A DNA stretch of 64,000 bases from Rhizopus arrhizus (lineage: Eukaryota > Mucoromycota > Mucoromycetes > Mucorales > Rhizopodaceae), in NCBI GenBank assembly GCA_024220505.1, contig JAKZZE010000013.1:868001-932000 (forward strand), given 5' to 3'. Shown one piece after another: positions 43,304 to 54,497 of this stretch. How positions within the stretch are numbered: position 1 is the stretch's first letter; each line of letters begins with the position of its first letter. The notes under the pieces were generated by a model. That model was not told the origin of the DNA. It saw only the letters and a program-made list of their open reading frames with translations, and ran no database searches. Position numbers and translations under genes: made by a program.

Positions 43304-43840
43304 TTAGTGAGATGGAGTTGAAGGTCCACCTTGTCCTAACTTCATCCCCTGGCCAGTCGACGTAGAGTTATTTGTATTATTTAATGTAGAGTATCGTGAA
43401 TTAGAGAACTTCGGTTCAGTTTGTCCTTTGGTCGATCTGCTGGAAACACGGCGTTCAGCAGGTGTATTGGGTGTTCCATTCTTCGAAGTTGCTTTGGGAG
43501 CATTGGGCTCAGGAACGTTGTCATTCGAGGTGGTGGAATCTTTAGGTGACGACAAAACGGCATTGTCTTCACTCTCTTGTTCCGTCGCGTCTGGATTGGT
43601 ATCAGTGTCCATCCTGTCATTGTCATCTTCGTCAACTTGGGTACCGCTATTATCTGTATGGGGACTGAAGCTGGTAGAAAATAAGTCTACTTCTGTGGTT
43701 GAGATAGAAGCGCTAGAGTTTTGGGTCGAAGGAGGAGCCGATGGTTCCACTTCAATGATAAGTGGAGCAGGTGTGGTAGAAGCAAGCATAGGAGTGGCGG
43801 CAGGTTGTCGTCCTCGCTTTTTGGACTTGCGGGAGATCAC
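43304..43840 (-). CDS. Low-complexity acidic Ser/Thr/Pro/Asn-rich protein, probably part of a retroelement
   Basis: 178 codons, starting MISRKSKKRGRQPAATP and ending GGPSTPSH. It has a basic start and end and an acidic middle (QVDEDDNDRMDTDTNPDATEQESEDN), with no recognised domain or membrane segment. Directly upstream (43857-43935) is a piece shared with the LTR-like repeat at 46140-46230, so this frame sits where a gag-like reading frame would start. It could also be a fortuitous frame. Confidence 0.35.
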   Translation of the reverse strand: MISRKSKKRGRQPAATPMLASTTPAPLIIEVEPSAPPSTQNSSASISTTEVDLFSTSFSPHTDNSGTQVDEDDNDRMDTDTNPDATEQESEDNAVLSSPKDSTTSNDNVPEPNAPKATSKNGTPNTPAERRVSSRSTKGQTEPKFSNSRYSTLNNTNNSTSTGQGMKLGQGGPSTPSH

Positions 43841-43856
43841 AATAGGGGTGGTACCT

Positions 43857-43935
43857 ACGTGTTAAGGATACATAAGATTATAGCCACTTTATTTTAGTAA
43901 AAGGAATCATATATGATCCTGAATAATATGTTGAC
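43857..43935 (-). repeat. LTR-like end, second family
   Basis: About 80 bp (TATGTATCCTTAAC end in the minus direction) match 46148-46230 on the plus strand. The adjacent sequences differ, so the two are separate insertions or recombination products. Confidence 0.5.
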
Positions 43936-43938
43936 ATA

Positions 43939-45576
43939 CAGTAGGTGAAAAAATACGAGCAACCTTTTGGCAAAATCGACTTTTTTCGCTATATCAAAAG
44001 GTGCATGCCAACTACCGGCTTGAGACTCCTATGGTATATTTTCGGGGTCATGTGTCTTGAAACAGTAAAGGTCTCATGTAGCAATGCTGGAAATTGAGAG
44101 AGGAATGAGAATCCGAATTTAAAAATTTGACTTCCGACCAGCTTAAATTATGTACGGTATTCATATGTTTACATTTAAATCAACAAAGAACATATCGGAA
44201 GACTATATAGCGTACATGTATGGAACTGTGGGTGTTCCTTATTGTATTCATATAAAAGCAAGTGCGACTTCAAGAGCCCTTGGTTTCTTTTTTTTTACTC
44301 AACTTCTCTCACTACTTCTCATCATCATGCCTAAATCTATACCAATGGAAAAGCAATCCAGAAATAAAAGATATATCACTAAATAGTATGAAGCTAGAGG
44401 ATATTACAGATAAATATTACGTTCATTCTCGCATAGTTAGAAGGTATACTAGGAAGCTTTTTCCATGAAATTCACACCTGTATGCTGGAAGACATGCTAT
44501 TGTCTCTTATGCCATGAAGCACTATATCGAGCTGTGTATTATTACTGGTCATCGAACAGTAGCGAATGAGCTATTCAGGGACTTAGGTAAGTTTGGTTAC
44601 TTGTTGATGTACAGTTCAGGAGTAAATGCGCTGAGATCCATAAAGTGCCACCGAGAGCTAAAAAAAAAGAAGGCATTTTTAAAAAAGGATCATTGCAAAA
44701 AGCAGATGGCCTGAGCAAAAAGGCATCGCAACTGGTCAAGTCAAGAGTGACGACCAGTAGCGTTCTCAGCTGAAGCAAAGATTAGCATCTAGTGATCAGA
44801 TGGAGTAAAATACTATGGGGTGGTATCAAATGACATTTTGCTTCCTCATCACATCGACATTACAGTAAAGCACAGCAGCGGTAGGATGAACATGTGTTGT
44901 CACGTAACTATTCAGGGACCAGTTTAGACATGTCAGCTTTATGATGATAGCATAAACTCAACGACTTATCTGCATATGCTTAGCATTATTTACATGAATA
45001 CGTTAGAGTACCATTATTTGAAGACGTCTGATGTGTACCTTCAGAGTGATAGCGGCGTAAAGTATAAATTAAAATTCATAACTCCATAGGTACGCGGTAT
45101 CAGTGTAAGGTATATAAATTATTGGTATGCTCAAAGTCTGGATTTAAATCATATAAAGCATGTTTAGCATCAGCTCAAACTTAATCTGACACCACATGAA
45201 GTCGGAGAAAGAGGTGTCAGAAAGCTTTAGCAATTTGTGGATGTAGAGCGAAATAAACTCAATGCAAATGCTTGCAAGAGGTCCATCAATAGTATGCCAG
45301 CCAAAGTAGAAGCACTTATTAAAGCAAAGGGAAGATATAGAAAATATTAAATAGACATAGCGAATTTTGAAAAATCATCATTGGCTTTTTTATGACTGTC
45401 TTTCCCTTTTTAAAAAGCTTGTACTTCAAGTACAGTCAATCTCTTTAGTGTATTATATGCATCTTTGTTGCCCTAATTAGTTTGTGTGATATCAAAGCTC
45501 TGGCAAATATACACACAAAAATAAAAAGATATGAAGACAAATCGAACAGAGGTTGCTCGTATTTTTTCACCTACTG
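43939..45576 (+). mobile_element. Tc1-like element, family 6, decayed
   Basis: 1638 bp between TA dinucleotides with CAGTAGGTGAAAAAATACGA at both ends. The plus strand holds a heavily mutated transposase starting near 44328 (MPKSIPMEKQ) with several stops. Pieces such as LPHHIDITVKHSSGRMN and AQSLDLNHIKHV correspond to the DDE core, with the third catalytic Glu replaced by Lys. This is a dead copy. Confidence 0.85.
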
Positions 45577-45578
45577 TA

Positions 45579-45926
45579 ACTTGGAATCATTTATAACATT
45601 ATTCCCAACACAGATCAATAAAATACTTTGATTAGATTTTTATATTAAGCTTTATTCATATTAACTTCACATAGTCAAATAAGATGACATGGTTGTAATA
45701 TAGTTTAGTGATAGTATGAGCATGTTGAATAAGGAATGACGATTACTTACCGGATCATCATTAGTCGTGAAAACATTTATCCTGACTGAGATATTATTGT
45801 TAACAATGATATCCAATCACGGAACTAAAAGTCTTTATATTCATCCGTACCGTCTCCTTAAATAGTTATATCTGAAACCATCCCAATAGCATAATTGACA
45901 ATACAAGCTAGGAACAAGCTAAGCTA
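45579..45926. other. AT-rich spacer, probable LTR-element remnant
   Basis: No gene. It lies between the family 6 element and the LTR-like repeat. Confidence 0.3.
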
Positions 45927-46230
45927 ATAATTAGAAATAGTAATCATCTATTCTGTCAAGTTGATTATAAATCTGTCCTAATTCTTTATCCGTATCATGT
46001 CTATAAATACTCTCACTTTTTACATGTAGAATTTATTTTTATCATACAATAGTTATCTTAACTTAATAAAGAGATACCAAGTTCTAACGGTATTTCTTTA
46101 TCTTTGATTGCTATATCATATTTACCTAAAACTCCCCTTTCCTAAACAAGCATACTATTCAGGATCATATCTGATTCCTTTTACTAAAATAAAGTGACTA
46201 TAATCTTATGTATCCTTAACATTATCTCCA
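45927..46230 (+). repeat. LTR-like repeat, plus orientation
   Basis: The first about 210 bases match 47357-47568 in reverse complement with few differences; the last 80 match 43857-43935 inverted. It precedes a gag-like frame, which fits a 5' LTR. Confidence 0.6.
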
Positions 46231-46276
46231 CCAGATTCAACAACACCTTGTTGATTCGGCATAAAAGTGAATAGAT

Positions 46277-47369
46277 ATGCGTTATAAAATGTCTAATCAA
46301 TTTGGTAGATCATTTTCATGCTATATGGTTCTTTCGCCTAACGAATTCACCGGGGCGTTGCCCCCAGACGACGTATCCCTAACAACTCTAACAACCACTT
46401 CTGCTTCCTCAACAGCAGAAAATGACACTTCGAACGATCCTCATTTAACCCAAGCATCGATCTTGTCACCCATCTCCACTTCGTATCTCTCAAATGCGAA
46501 CAAAGTTTGCCACCCACTCAGAACAATCGTCAACAATCTTCAATGTCGAACAACTTTGCTGTCAATAATAGATCAAACCGTAAAGAAATCCCCATTTTCC
46601 AGTCCTTCCAAGAATTAGACATGTCCAATGATCAACCTGTTGCAATTCCTAAAAGAGGCACATGGCAACATTCTGCCTTTTACAGAATCCAGCATCACCT
46701 TAAGCACTTTAAGGTTCAGTTCAGTACCGAATTACGCAAAGTTTTGCCCTTTGGCGTTGGCCTTGGGTTTCACAAGACGATGCGATGGGCACAATCATTG
46801 AAGTTTCTCTCAGTTCCAAGGAGGCCTGTGACAAAGCCACAAATACCCCTTTGGAAGTCAATGGTCACAAATTTCCCGCCTTTCCAGCAGTTGATTCTCA
46901 GCAAGCTTTATTGAAAGTTAACTTATCTAAGCTTCCTCTTCTACCAGTTAAGGAGTTACGAGAATTATTGATTAACAATTTCAGTCGGTACGGCACCGTC
47001 CGTGATATTGTCATCTACCTGGACGATTGGTCTCAGACATGGTTCTCCGGAAATGACTGTATTTACCTTGAACGGCCTTCAACTACCGAAAAGACATTTG
47101 ATACTCTTCAATACAAAATTGACCTGGACAACAATGGTTTCTGTTTGGGCACTTGGGGCAATATGAAGAGACATTGTATTTACTGTAAGGCTATGGGTCA
47201 CTAGCGCAAAGACTGCCCTGAATTACCTGCTGAGACGCGTACATGTTATGTATGCAATAGTCGTCGACATATTGCTCGTAATTGTCCCAAAACTGATGAG
47301 AATGACCAGTCTTCTTCCAAGCGTGCTCGTGGCACTCAGTCCGTAGTGTTTAGGAAAGGGGAGTTTTAG
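46277..47369 (+). pseudogene. Gag/ORF1-like protein with RRM-like fold and CCHC zinc knuckles, broken
   Basis: The coding sequence is spread over three frames (46277-46618, 46507-46914, 46785-47369) with at least two shifts and one stop in the first knuckle region (47202). The middle part has KELRELLINNFSRYGTVRDIVIYLDD, like an RRM. The end has two knuckles, CIYCKAMGH..KDCP and CYVCNSRRHIARNC, followed by a basic tail. Such proteins are Gag or LINE ORF1 products that package element RNA. The last eight codons are encoded by the inverted LTR-like repeat, so the original C-terminus is lost. Confidence 0.6.
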
Positions 47370-47568
47370 GTAAATATAATATAGCAATCAAAGATAAAGA
47401 AATACCGTTAGAACTTGGTATCTCTTTATTAAGTTAAGATAACTATTGTATGATAAAAATAAATTCTACATGTAAAAAGTGAGAGTATTTATAGACATGA
47501 TACGGATAAAGAATTAGGACAGATTTATAATCAACTTGACAGAATAGATGATTACTATTTCTAATTAT
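47357..47568 (-). repeat. LTR-like repeat, minus orientation, truncated
   Basis: Inverted copy of 45927-46140. It ends directly at the TA of the family 4 transposon, which may have inserted at or near its edge. Confidence 0.6.
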
Positions 47569-47570
47569 TA

Positions 47571-49173
47571 CAGTAAGGGACAAAATCAGTCCGTTTTTTG
47601 GTTTTTTCGCAATGCCTCGCCGGGAATTAAGCTTAGAGCTCTGCTTTGCTGACGAAAAATTTGTCTCTTCCTTCAACAAAGTTGACAATATTTGTCGGAA
47701 ATGGTATTTTTTATTTTCCGCCATGTTATAAGAAGATATATTGAAAATAATGTATTTTTATTTTTTTGAATTTCGATTAGTACTTGGTATCGCGGCCCTT
47801 ACGCTGGATTACGTCCCGAACTCGACGGGGCATAGAGTGAATAAGGTTTCTACAGTACTCTGGAGTTGCTAGGTCATACCAAAGCTTCGAAACCCGGTCA
47901 AAAAATGCTTGGTCAGTCTCAACCACAGAAGAAGGTGGTCTTGTCATCTGTTCCTTCTTTTTAAGCATGGCCCATGCATTTTCAATTGGGTTAAGGTCAG
48001 GGGAGTATGCTGGCCAACTCAGGAGCTTAATCTTGTTCTTTTGGAACCATTTTGAAGGAGCTGAAGCACAATGGATGCTTGCATTATCTTGTTGAAAGAT
48101 CATGTCCTTACTTTGCAGGCCATAATACTTCAATGTCTCCTTGTATTCCTCCTCAAGTACTGACGTGTATAGCTCATCATTTACATTACTTTGTAGCCAG
48201 GACATGTAGCCCCCTCCATGTATAGTTATGCAACTCCAAAGCATGATCCCGCCTCCTCCATAAGCATGTTTCTTTTTGTAGTGATGGTCTCGATAAGGTG
48301 CATTATCCTCTTTCCAAGCGTATTCTAGGCCATTAGACCCTCTTTTTTGGATCTTTGTCTCATCAGAAAAGACAACGCGTTCCCAATCAGTCTCGGACCA
48401 GTCTTTATGAGCCTTTGCCCAATCATATCGTGCCTTTTGCTTGTCATTATTAAGTGGAAGTACCGTCTTTTTCTTAGTCGATTTTAGACCTTTGCGTTTC
48501 AAAGTACGAGCAATTGTTTTTGGATTGACCATTTGATCTGGTTTTTTAACGTCAAAGGAAGCATCGGCTGCGCTTTTAGATAAGCCAAGTCTTATGTCTC
48601 TAGCTGCTTTGGTTTCCTCCCTAGGTGTGAGTAAACGATGTCTACCCGCGCTATTTTTTGACTGCAACTTGGTTTTCCTTGAAATTCTTCGAATCATGGA
48701 CTTTCCACAGCCTACTTTTTTTTTAATTACATCCCATGGAATGGAGTGGTTCAACATGTTTTCAATTTGGGCATGTTTGTCGGCATTCTTTGCTGTCATG
48801 GCGTGTTTGGCTAATCTGAGATGAGGTAAATGAGGAAAAAGAAAAAATGTAAAAAAATAAAAGAAGCTAAAATATGAGAACACGTTAGCGTTCACTGACG
48901 TCATAAGACGTACCAAACTAAATCTCAAGCCAGTCCAGTGACTGTTTCTGGAGATATGGTGTCTAATGCAAAATCGGGCGTTAGCAACAATCACGGAAAA
49001 TCACTTTTTCCGCCATAACTACAGAGAAAATCGTGGTAGAAGCAATTAGGTTACACCAATAACTTTGTCTAGCTTGCGTGCAAATGTTTCGTCAGCAAAG
49101 CGAAGCCCTAAGTTTAATTCCCGGCTAGGCATTGCGAAAAAACCAAAAAACGGACTGATTTTGTCCCTTACTG
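47571..49173 (-). mobile_element. Tc1-like element, family 4, complete
   Basis: 1603 bp, ends CAGTAAGGGACAAAATCAGT, TA on both sides, terminal inverted repeats of roughly 95 bp with small differences. It contains an open transposase gene and is a candidate autonomous copy. Confidence 0.92.
47777..48799 (-). CDS. Tc1-like transposase, family 4, intact
   Basis: 340 residues from MTAKNADKHAQIENML (48799). A longer in-frame start at 48994 would add 65 residues, rich in Phe and unlike any transposase. HTH regions: HSIPWDVIKKKVGCGKSMIRRISRK, then the GRH linker and a second HTH. Catalytic core: VVFSDETKIQKRGSNG (Asp), MIFQQDNASIHCA (Asp), YSPDLNPIENAW (Glu), with 34 residues between the second Asp and Glu (DD34E, the classic Tc1 spacing). 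The AYGGGGIMLWSCI box is typical. It is distinct in sequence from the DD35E and DD37E families in the same window. Confidence 0.9.
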   Translation of the reverse strand: MTAKNADKHAQIENMLNHSIPWDVIKKKVGCGKSMIRRISRKTKLQSKNSAGRHRLLTPREETKAARDIRLGLSKSAADASFDVKKPDQMVNPKTIARTLKRKGLKSTKKKTVLPLNNDKQKARYDWAKAHKDWSETDWERVVFSDETKIQKRGSNGLEYAWKEDNAPYRDHHYKKKHAYGGGGIMLWSCITIHGGGYMSWLQSNVNDELYTSVLEEEYKETLKYYGLQSKDMIFQQDNASIHCASAPSKWFQKNKIKLLSWPAYSPDLNPIENAWAMLKKKEQMTRPPSSVVETDQAFFDRVSKLWYDLATPEYCRNLIHSMPRRVRDVIQRKGRDTKY

Positions 49174-49247
49174 TATGCCTGATCGTTGTAGAGCTGTAAT
49201 TGCTGCGAAGGGCGGTCATACAAGATATTAATAAAATAAAGCATGTA

Positions 49248-49459
49248 GTGGAAAAAACGGTTCCAATGTTGGTTTTTGTACTTAATGTTAGTTTATTCCC
49301 GATTGTGTAACAGTGCAAACAAAATTTTTTTTCACTAATATAAGTTACAAAAGCGCTACAAAATGCATGTTTCTGTGAGTCGTTACCGTTTGTAGTTCAA
49401 AAGTTATAAAGCGTTGAAGTTGCGAGACGAAAACATTGGAACCATTTTTCCACCCACTG
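49248..49459. mobile_element. Short non-autonomous element (MITE), about 212 bp
   Basis: The ends are inverted versions of GTGGAAAAAxGGTTCCAATG, next to TA (49246-49247 and 49460-49461). The right end begins CAGTGGGTGG, the left end lacks the first few of these bases. There is no coding capacity. The terminal sequence is of the same CAGTgGGT type as the Tc1-like elements around it. It separates the gypsy integrase from its missing 3' end. Confidence 0.6.
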
Positions 49460-49465
49460 TATTTC

Positions 49466-52400
49466 TTACACCAAAGTCTGGAGTAGCCAAAGACGAGCTT
49501 CACGGCCATGCACGACACTGAAAGGCGACAATTTAGTGGAGTCGTGTACGCTAGAGTTATATGCCAGTTGGAATTCATGCAAGTGTTCATCCCAGGTGTA
49601 TTGGTTCCGTTCAAGATTCATGAAGGCGACAATCATATTCCTCAAAGCTTCCATAAAGCGTTCGACAAGCCCATTCGATTGTGGATGGTATGCCGGGGCA
49701 TATGTCTGTTTGATATTGAGGTGTTCGGACCATCGTTTGAGTAGCTGACTTGCGTAAGGTTGTCGGTTATCGCTAAGTATTGCTCTAGGTGCCCCATGTT
49801 CGGCCACTATCTTGTTAAGTGTGCGGATGATGTTTATGGCATTATTTTCGGGAACAGGTGTGATGACCACATACCGAGAGAACATGCATTGAGTCACAAC
49901 CACATAGCGGTTGCCAAGAGTTGAATGTGGAAGGGGACCAAAAGTATCCATAGCGATTGTGTCAAAAGGAGCGACAGGAGGGTCGGACGGCGCGAGTTTC
50001 GTACAGTAGCGGACAAAACTGGTGCTCAAAACTTTTTTTCGGCTTTTAACTACCAGTACTTGCTCATGTTAGTTGTGATAGCTATGAAACTATACCAGAT
50101 AGAAGACATACTAAACCTTGCAACTTACGCGAAGTTCAATTATTGTATTGCTAAAAATGAGGGGGAAACATGTTTTTTATTTATAAGAATATATATTTTT
50201 AAAAAAACCTTAAAAATAGTTGAAACCTAAAAATTCATGTAATTGCCTCGTAGTTTGATAACAGCAGTAATTCGTTTTGGCATGCTTTCGTAGTATGACT
50301 GCATATTAGTTTCAGTAAAAGAGTTCTACTCTTTATCAATTCTTTTCCAAAGGTCGTCTATACTTTTGGGTCTGGTATCGTATCGAGGCAGCTTTGACTT
50401 TAACTTCCGCCAAACGTGTTCAATGGGATTTAGATCAGGACTTTGTGGCGGCCAATCTTTTAATACCGGTATCCCATTATCAGATATTCATTTACTGGTG
50501 TGCCTTGACTTGTGTTTTGGGTCATTATCATGCTGAAACAAGACATCACGATGTTTCAGACCGTAATATGTAAGCTATCTCGGTACGTAGTGGACAAAAT
50601 ATGCATGTAGACTTGTGAGTCCATTGCACCATCGTATACTCGACAAGCATATTCTGGTCCTCGAGATGTAATACAGCCTCAAAGCATAATAGAGCCTCCA
50701 CCGTGCTTTATTGTTTGATCAGCATGAAAAGATCGCCAAGGTTGCTCGACTTGCTTCCAATAGTAGCGTATACCATCGGCACCCCAAACATTGATCTTTG
50801 TTTCATCACTGAAGACCACAGATTTCCAGTCCTCCACAGTCCATGATGCTTTGTCACGACACCATTTTATTCGCTTTTTCTGGTTTGTATAGCTGATGAA
50901 AGGCTTGTGTTTCTTAACTCCAGACTTGAAATCTAGCTTTCGAAGAAGTCTTCTGACCGACCGTTTGCTAATATTGTGACCTAAGAATCTCAAAAAGAGC
51001 TGAGCGTCGGAAGCAGTGCCTAAGAGACCTTGTCGAAACTTTAGGCGGATGATTGCACTAGTTATTTTGCTGACTACAAGCGGTCGATCACTACGGTCAT
51101 GAGTTTTCATGTTCTTTTCTTCCTTTCTTATCCTGTTGATCGTCTATTTAGAGACTCCCGTTGTTCTGGAAGTATCCATTGTCGTGCGACCTGAGTGTAT
51201 TCCAGATTTCACAGCTTCTTTTTTATCGCGGCTAATTTTTTTGGGCATAGAGTGCTGGTACTTTGTTATAATGAATAGGGTAAAAACAAGAAGTGAGGTT
51301 CAATGAGAAATGCAAATTAAGCAAGGATTTATATATTTTTTAAAAGCCATCGGAATGCACTAGTGCATTATGAAACTTTACAGTGAACTACAAAGAAATG
51401 GATAAATTCGAAAGAAGGATAAACAAGTTCTACATTTTCGGCGAAAATTGAAATATTCGAAAAATCACTAGAAATGACCTTATGCCTGAGGGATGCCCGG
51501 CATAGTTCCGCTTTGCATAGCATAATGTATATTTTAGACTGTCTTTCAGATGGTATATGCCACAAAAGTCATAAGCATATAGCGGAGATGCAATATTGAT
51601 TTTAAATTTTGTGCACCAGTTTTGTCCGCTACTGTATGTCCAAGTGTCTTATGAGCTGTTTTGACACGTTGACATGTCTCGCAAGCATTGATCTTTTCTT
51701 GTACCCATTTACGCAGATTGGGAAAGTAGAACAACCGATTGAAACGTTGTAGCGTACGTCCAATGCCAAGGTGCCCAGTTGTAGGGTTAGCATGGAGTAG
51801 TTCAAACATGTTATTTCGAAGAGCTGCAGAAAAGACGGGGCGGGTGCCAAAGAAGAGGACACCGGACTCGTCCGAGTAGTCAGTTGGTAATGGCGCAGCT
51901 CGTACCTCTTGACAGAACGGATCATCGGCTTGAGATGAACGAAGATTAGGAGCAGTAAGAGAACACAGGTTAGGACTGGAGACAGGATAGCGACTTAAAG
52001 CGACAGGACCAGAATTTTCCTTACCGGGGCGGTAGATGATTGGATAGTCGTGTTGTTGCAAGTAAAGCGACCAAAGAGCAAGGCGGCCACGTAGATCAGA
52101 GGATAGGGAGCTGAAGAATTGTAAGACCTGATGCTCGGTAACAACTGTGAACTTCGTTCCCGTGAGGTAGTGCGCAAACTTCTTAATTCCCCAAACGATT
52201 GCCAGAGCTTCGACCTCGGAGACGCCATAATTCCGATCATTGGGTGCTAATGAGCGAGATGCGAAAGCAACAGCATACACACGGTTATTATCCAGATCAC
52301 GTTGGCACAGCAATACCCCAATACTAGCAGTACAGGCCCCATCAGTGTGTAGTTCAAAGGGACGTTCAAAATCAGGAAACTGCAGGACAGGAGCACTGAC

Positions 52401-53810
52401 TAGTGCTGACTTGAGTGTGTCGTAAGCAGATTGATGTTCGTTATTCCATATCCAGGTTGTATCACGTTTAAGGAGTGAATACCATGATGTCGTCCAGGTA
52501 TACCAAACAGATTTGCCATCTTAAACCAGCCAGAACCGAGTCCATGAGGCGTTGCATTGTAGCAGGAGCATTCGTGAGCCCAAAAGGCATAGGGACAAAT
52601 TCAAACAACCCACGGCGACAAACAAAGGCTGATTTTGGTTTGCTTGATTGATCTAGCTGTATTTGCTAATAGCTTGAAGTAAGATCAAGTGTGGAAAAAT
52701 ATTTAGAGTTACCTAAGCTATGCAAAGTGTCGTCGATACGCGGCAATGGGTACACATCTCTGGTAGTGATATTGTTCAATCGTCGGTAATCGATGCAGAA
52801 GCGTGGTGTACCATCTTTCTTTTTGACTAATACCACAGGTGATGACCATGGGGAGTTACTTGGTTGGATGATCCCTTGTTGTAGCATTTCGTCAATCAAC
52901 TTGCTGATCACATCGTTTTCAGCGGCGGGTGCCCGATGTGGCGGTTGTGAGAGCGGTTTGTGATCGCCGGTATCGATATGGTGTTGAGTCCGTGGTGTTA
53001 CAGTTGTTGGTTTGGACTTGAAACAATCTCCAAATTCGGACAGAAGGTTTGTCAATTGGGATTTTTCCAGATCAGGTAAACTGGAGTTGATAGAGGAAGA
53101 GAAATCCAGAGATGACTCAGGACTAGAGATAGATAGCGTTTCTGTTTCGTGATGGTCTTGATTATGTTTTATAGAGGAAATATCAAAGACAGCAGGAGAC
53201 GATGATAAGTACTCTAAGAAATCAATTTGTTGTCCTTTATTAATAAAATTTATACTAGTACTTAGGTTGGCCGTTTTGATTGTTGCAGTTCCAGCGGCGT
53301 CGAATCGAATAATACCAGCAGCAACCGATAAAAGGTTTTCTGCAGCAAGATTTCCGGGTGTAGAGACGAAAGCTAAAGCCTGAGGAGTGCCACGAACTTG
53401 CAGATAAGCATGATGATGGCCTGGAAGACGAAGATTCTCAGCAGCCCGACAAGGAATTTCTTTAGTCGAGTAACGATCGTTTGAACCAGGAAAGCTGATT
53501 GTATTGTTTGCCGTGTCAATAATGGCTTTCAGAGCTGCAAGATCGGAATATCCAATTATAATTGGATACGAGAGGTTTTCTACAACATGGCAGCGCAGGT
53601 AAACAGGAAGTTCTCCTAAAACAGCATTAACATTAACAGTTCCAAGGGAGCTTGTGTTTCGATTATCTGCCGTGGTAAAGTTAACAGAGGCCTCTTTATT
53701 GGGCTCTAAGCCAAGCTTGGCAACCAGTCGTGAATAGATAGCAGAAATACTTGCACCAGTGTCTACTAAAGCTTGTACGGTTGTGTTGAGAAGTCTTCAG
53801 GATAAAAGAG
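49466..53810 (-). pseudogene. Ty3/gypsy pol: protease, RT, RNase H, integrase (interrupted and deleted)
   Basis: Reading from 53810 downward: protease with ALVDTGAS, RT with KLIDEMLQQGIIQPSNSPW, FCIDYRRLNN and VYLDDIMV, then directly LLKRDTTWIW and the RNase H (ELHTDGACTASIG). The segment normally found between the YxDD box and that LLK block is missing, and stops lie near 52675 and 52470. Next come the integrase H2C2 finger (HLGIGRTLQ...CETCQRVK), a nested Tc1-like element at 50004-51634, then the catalytic core AMDTFGPLP, LSDNRQPYAS and SNGLVERF, which ends at 49466. The order PR-RT-RH-IN is that of Ty3/gypsy. The element is inactive. Confidence 0.88.
50004..51634 (-). mobile_element. Tc1-like element, family 3, copy 1, nested in gypsy integrase
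   Basis: 1631 bp with CAGTAGCGGACAAAACTGGT ends and TA on both sides. The transposase starts MPKKISRDKKEAVKSG (near 51248), has a stop after about 33 codons, then an open stretch 51110-50679 (SVVFSDETKINVWGADG, HGGGSIML) and more stops downstream. It is inactive in its present form. The same family occurs at 59819-61448. Confidence 0.88.
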
Positions 53811-54497
53811 GGCCACGGTACACTACGGCGCAAAGAATCCTTCTTGAAGGATACGAATACTCCTTGAAGCATTTTTTTACAGTGCTTCTGGTGTATTTTT
53901 GAGTTTATTTTTTGGTTGTTCTCCGCATTTTTTTTGAAAATGCTCCATTCATTTTTATTGTTCCACTTTTTTTTGTAAATAAATATTGAAATGGGCTGGA
54001 TCTACTTGGCAAAATCACTTTTTAAACTATATGAAACCTGAGTTTTGCTGTTAAAAGACGTAACAAACCGATATTACACAACTTGCATTTTTCTGCATTA
54101 TGATTGTAATGATCGTAAAAAAGATTCCTTTTCATTAGTTTTTTTAAGCAATTACAAAGAAAGTAGTTTGTGTACAATTTTTTATTTTTTAAAAAAAAAT
54201 GTTCTGCGACTCTCTTTTTTGTTTCTTTCTTGAACTATATTTTGTGGTTGTTTTTAGAATAGATAATCTGCAACAACAAAAAAAGAGACAACTTATAACT
54301 CCATTGCTGCCAAAAATGTAAAAAAAGAACAAAGCTTACGTTTTTTTATGCCTCTGTCAATTGTCGTATCTTAAACCACTTCCACATCTTGTGCTCTAGC
54401 TGATATGTTTTTAATGGAAACTTAAAATGTGAAAAAGAAGACATGTAAGCATTATGGCAAAGAGTCAGTAATGCACTTGTGCCTTTAGTTCTATTTA
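53811..54497. other. AT-rich spacer, no gene
   Basis: Low-complexity T- and A-rich sequence between the gypsy protease and the family 5 transposon. No LTR or gag was recognised here, so the gypsy element is truncated or split. Confidence 0.35.

Noticed and set aside
43428..43865. 145-codon plus-strand frame (Val/Ser/Gly-rich)
   Set aside because: Mirror of the acidic low-complexity frame on the minus strand; composition is what antisense of Ser/Thr/Asp codons gives.
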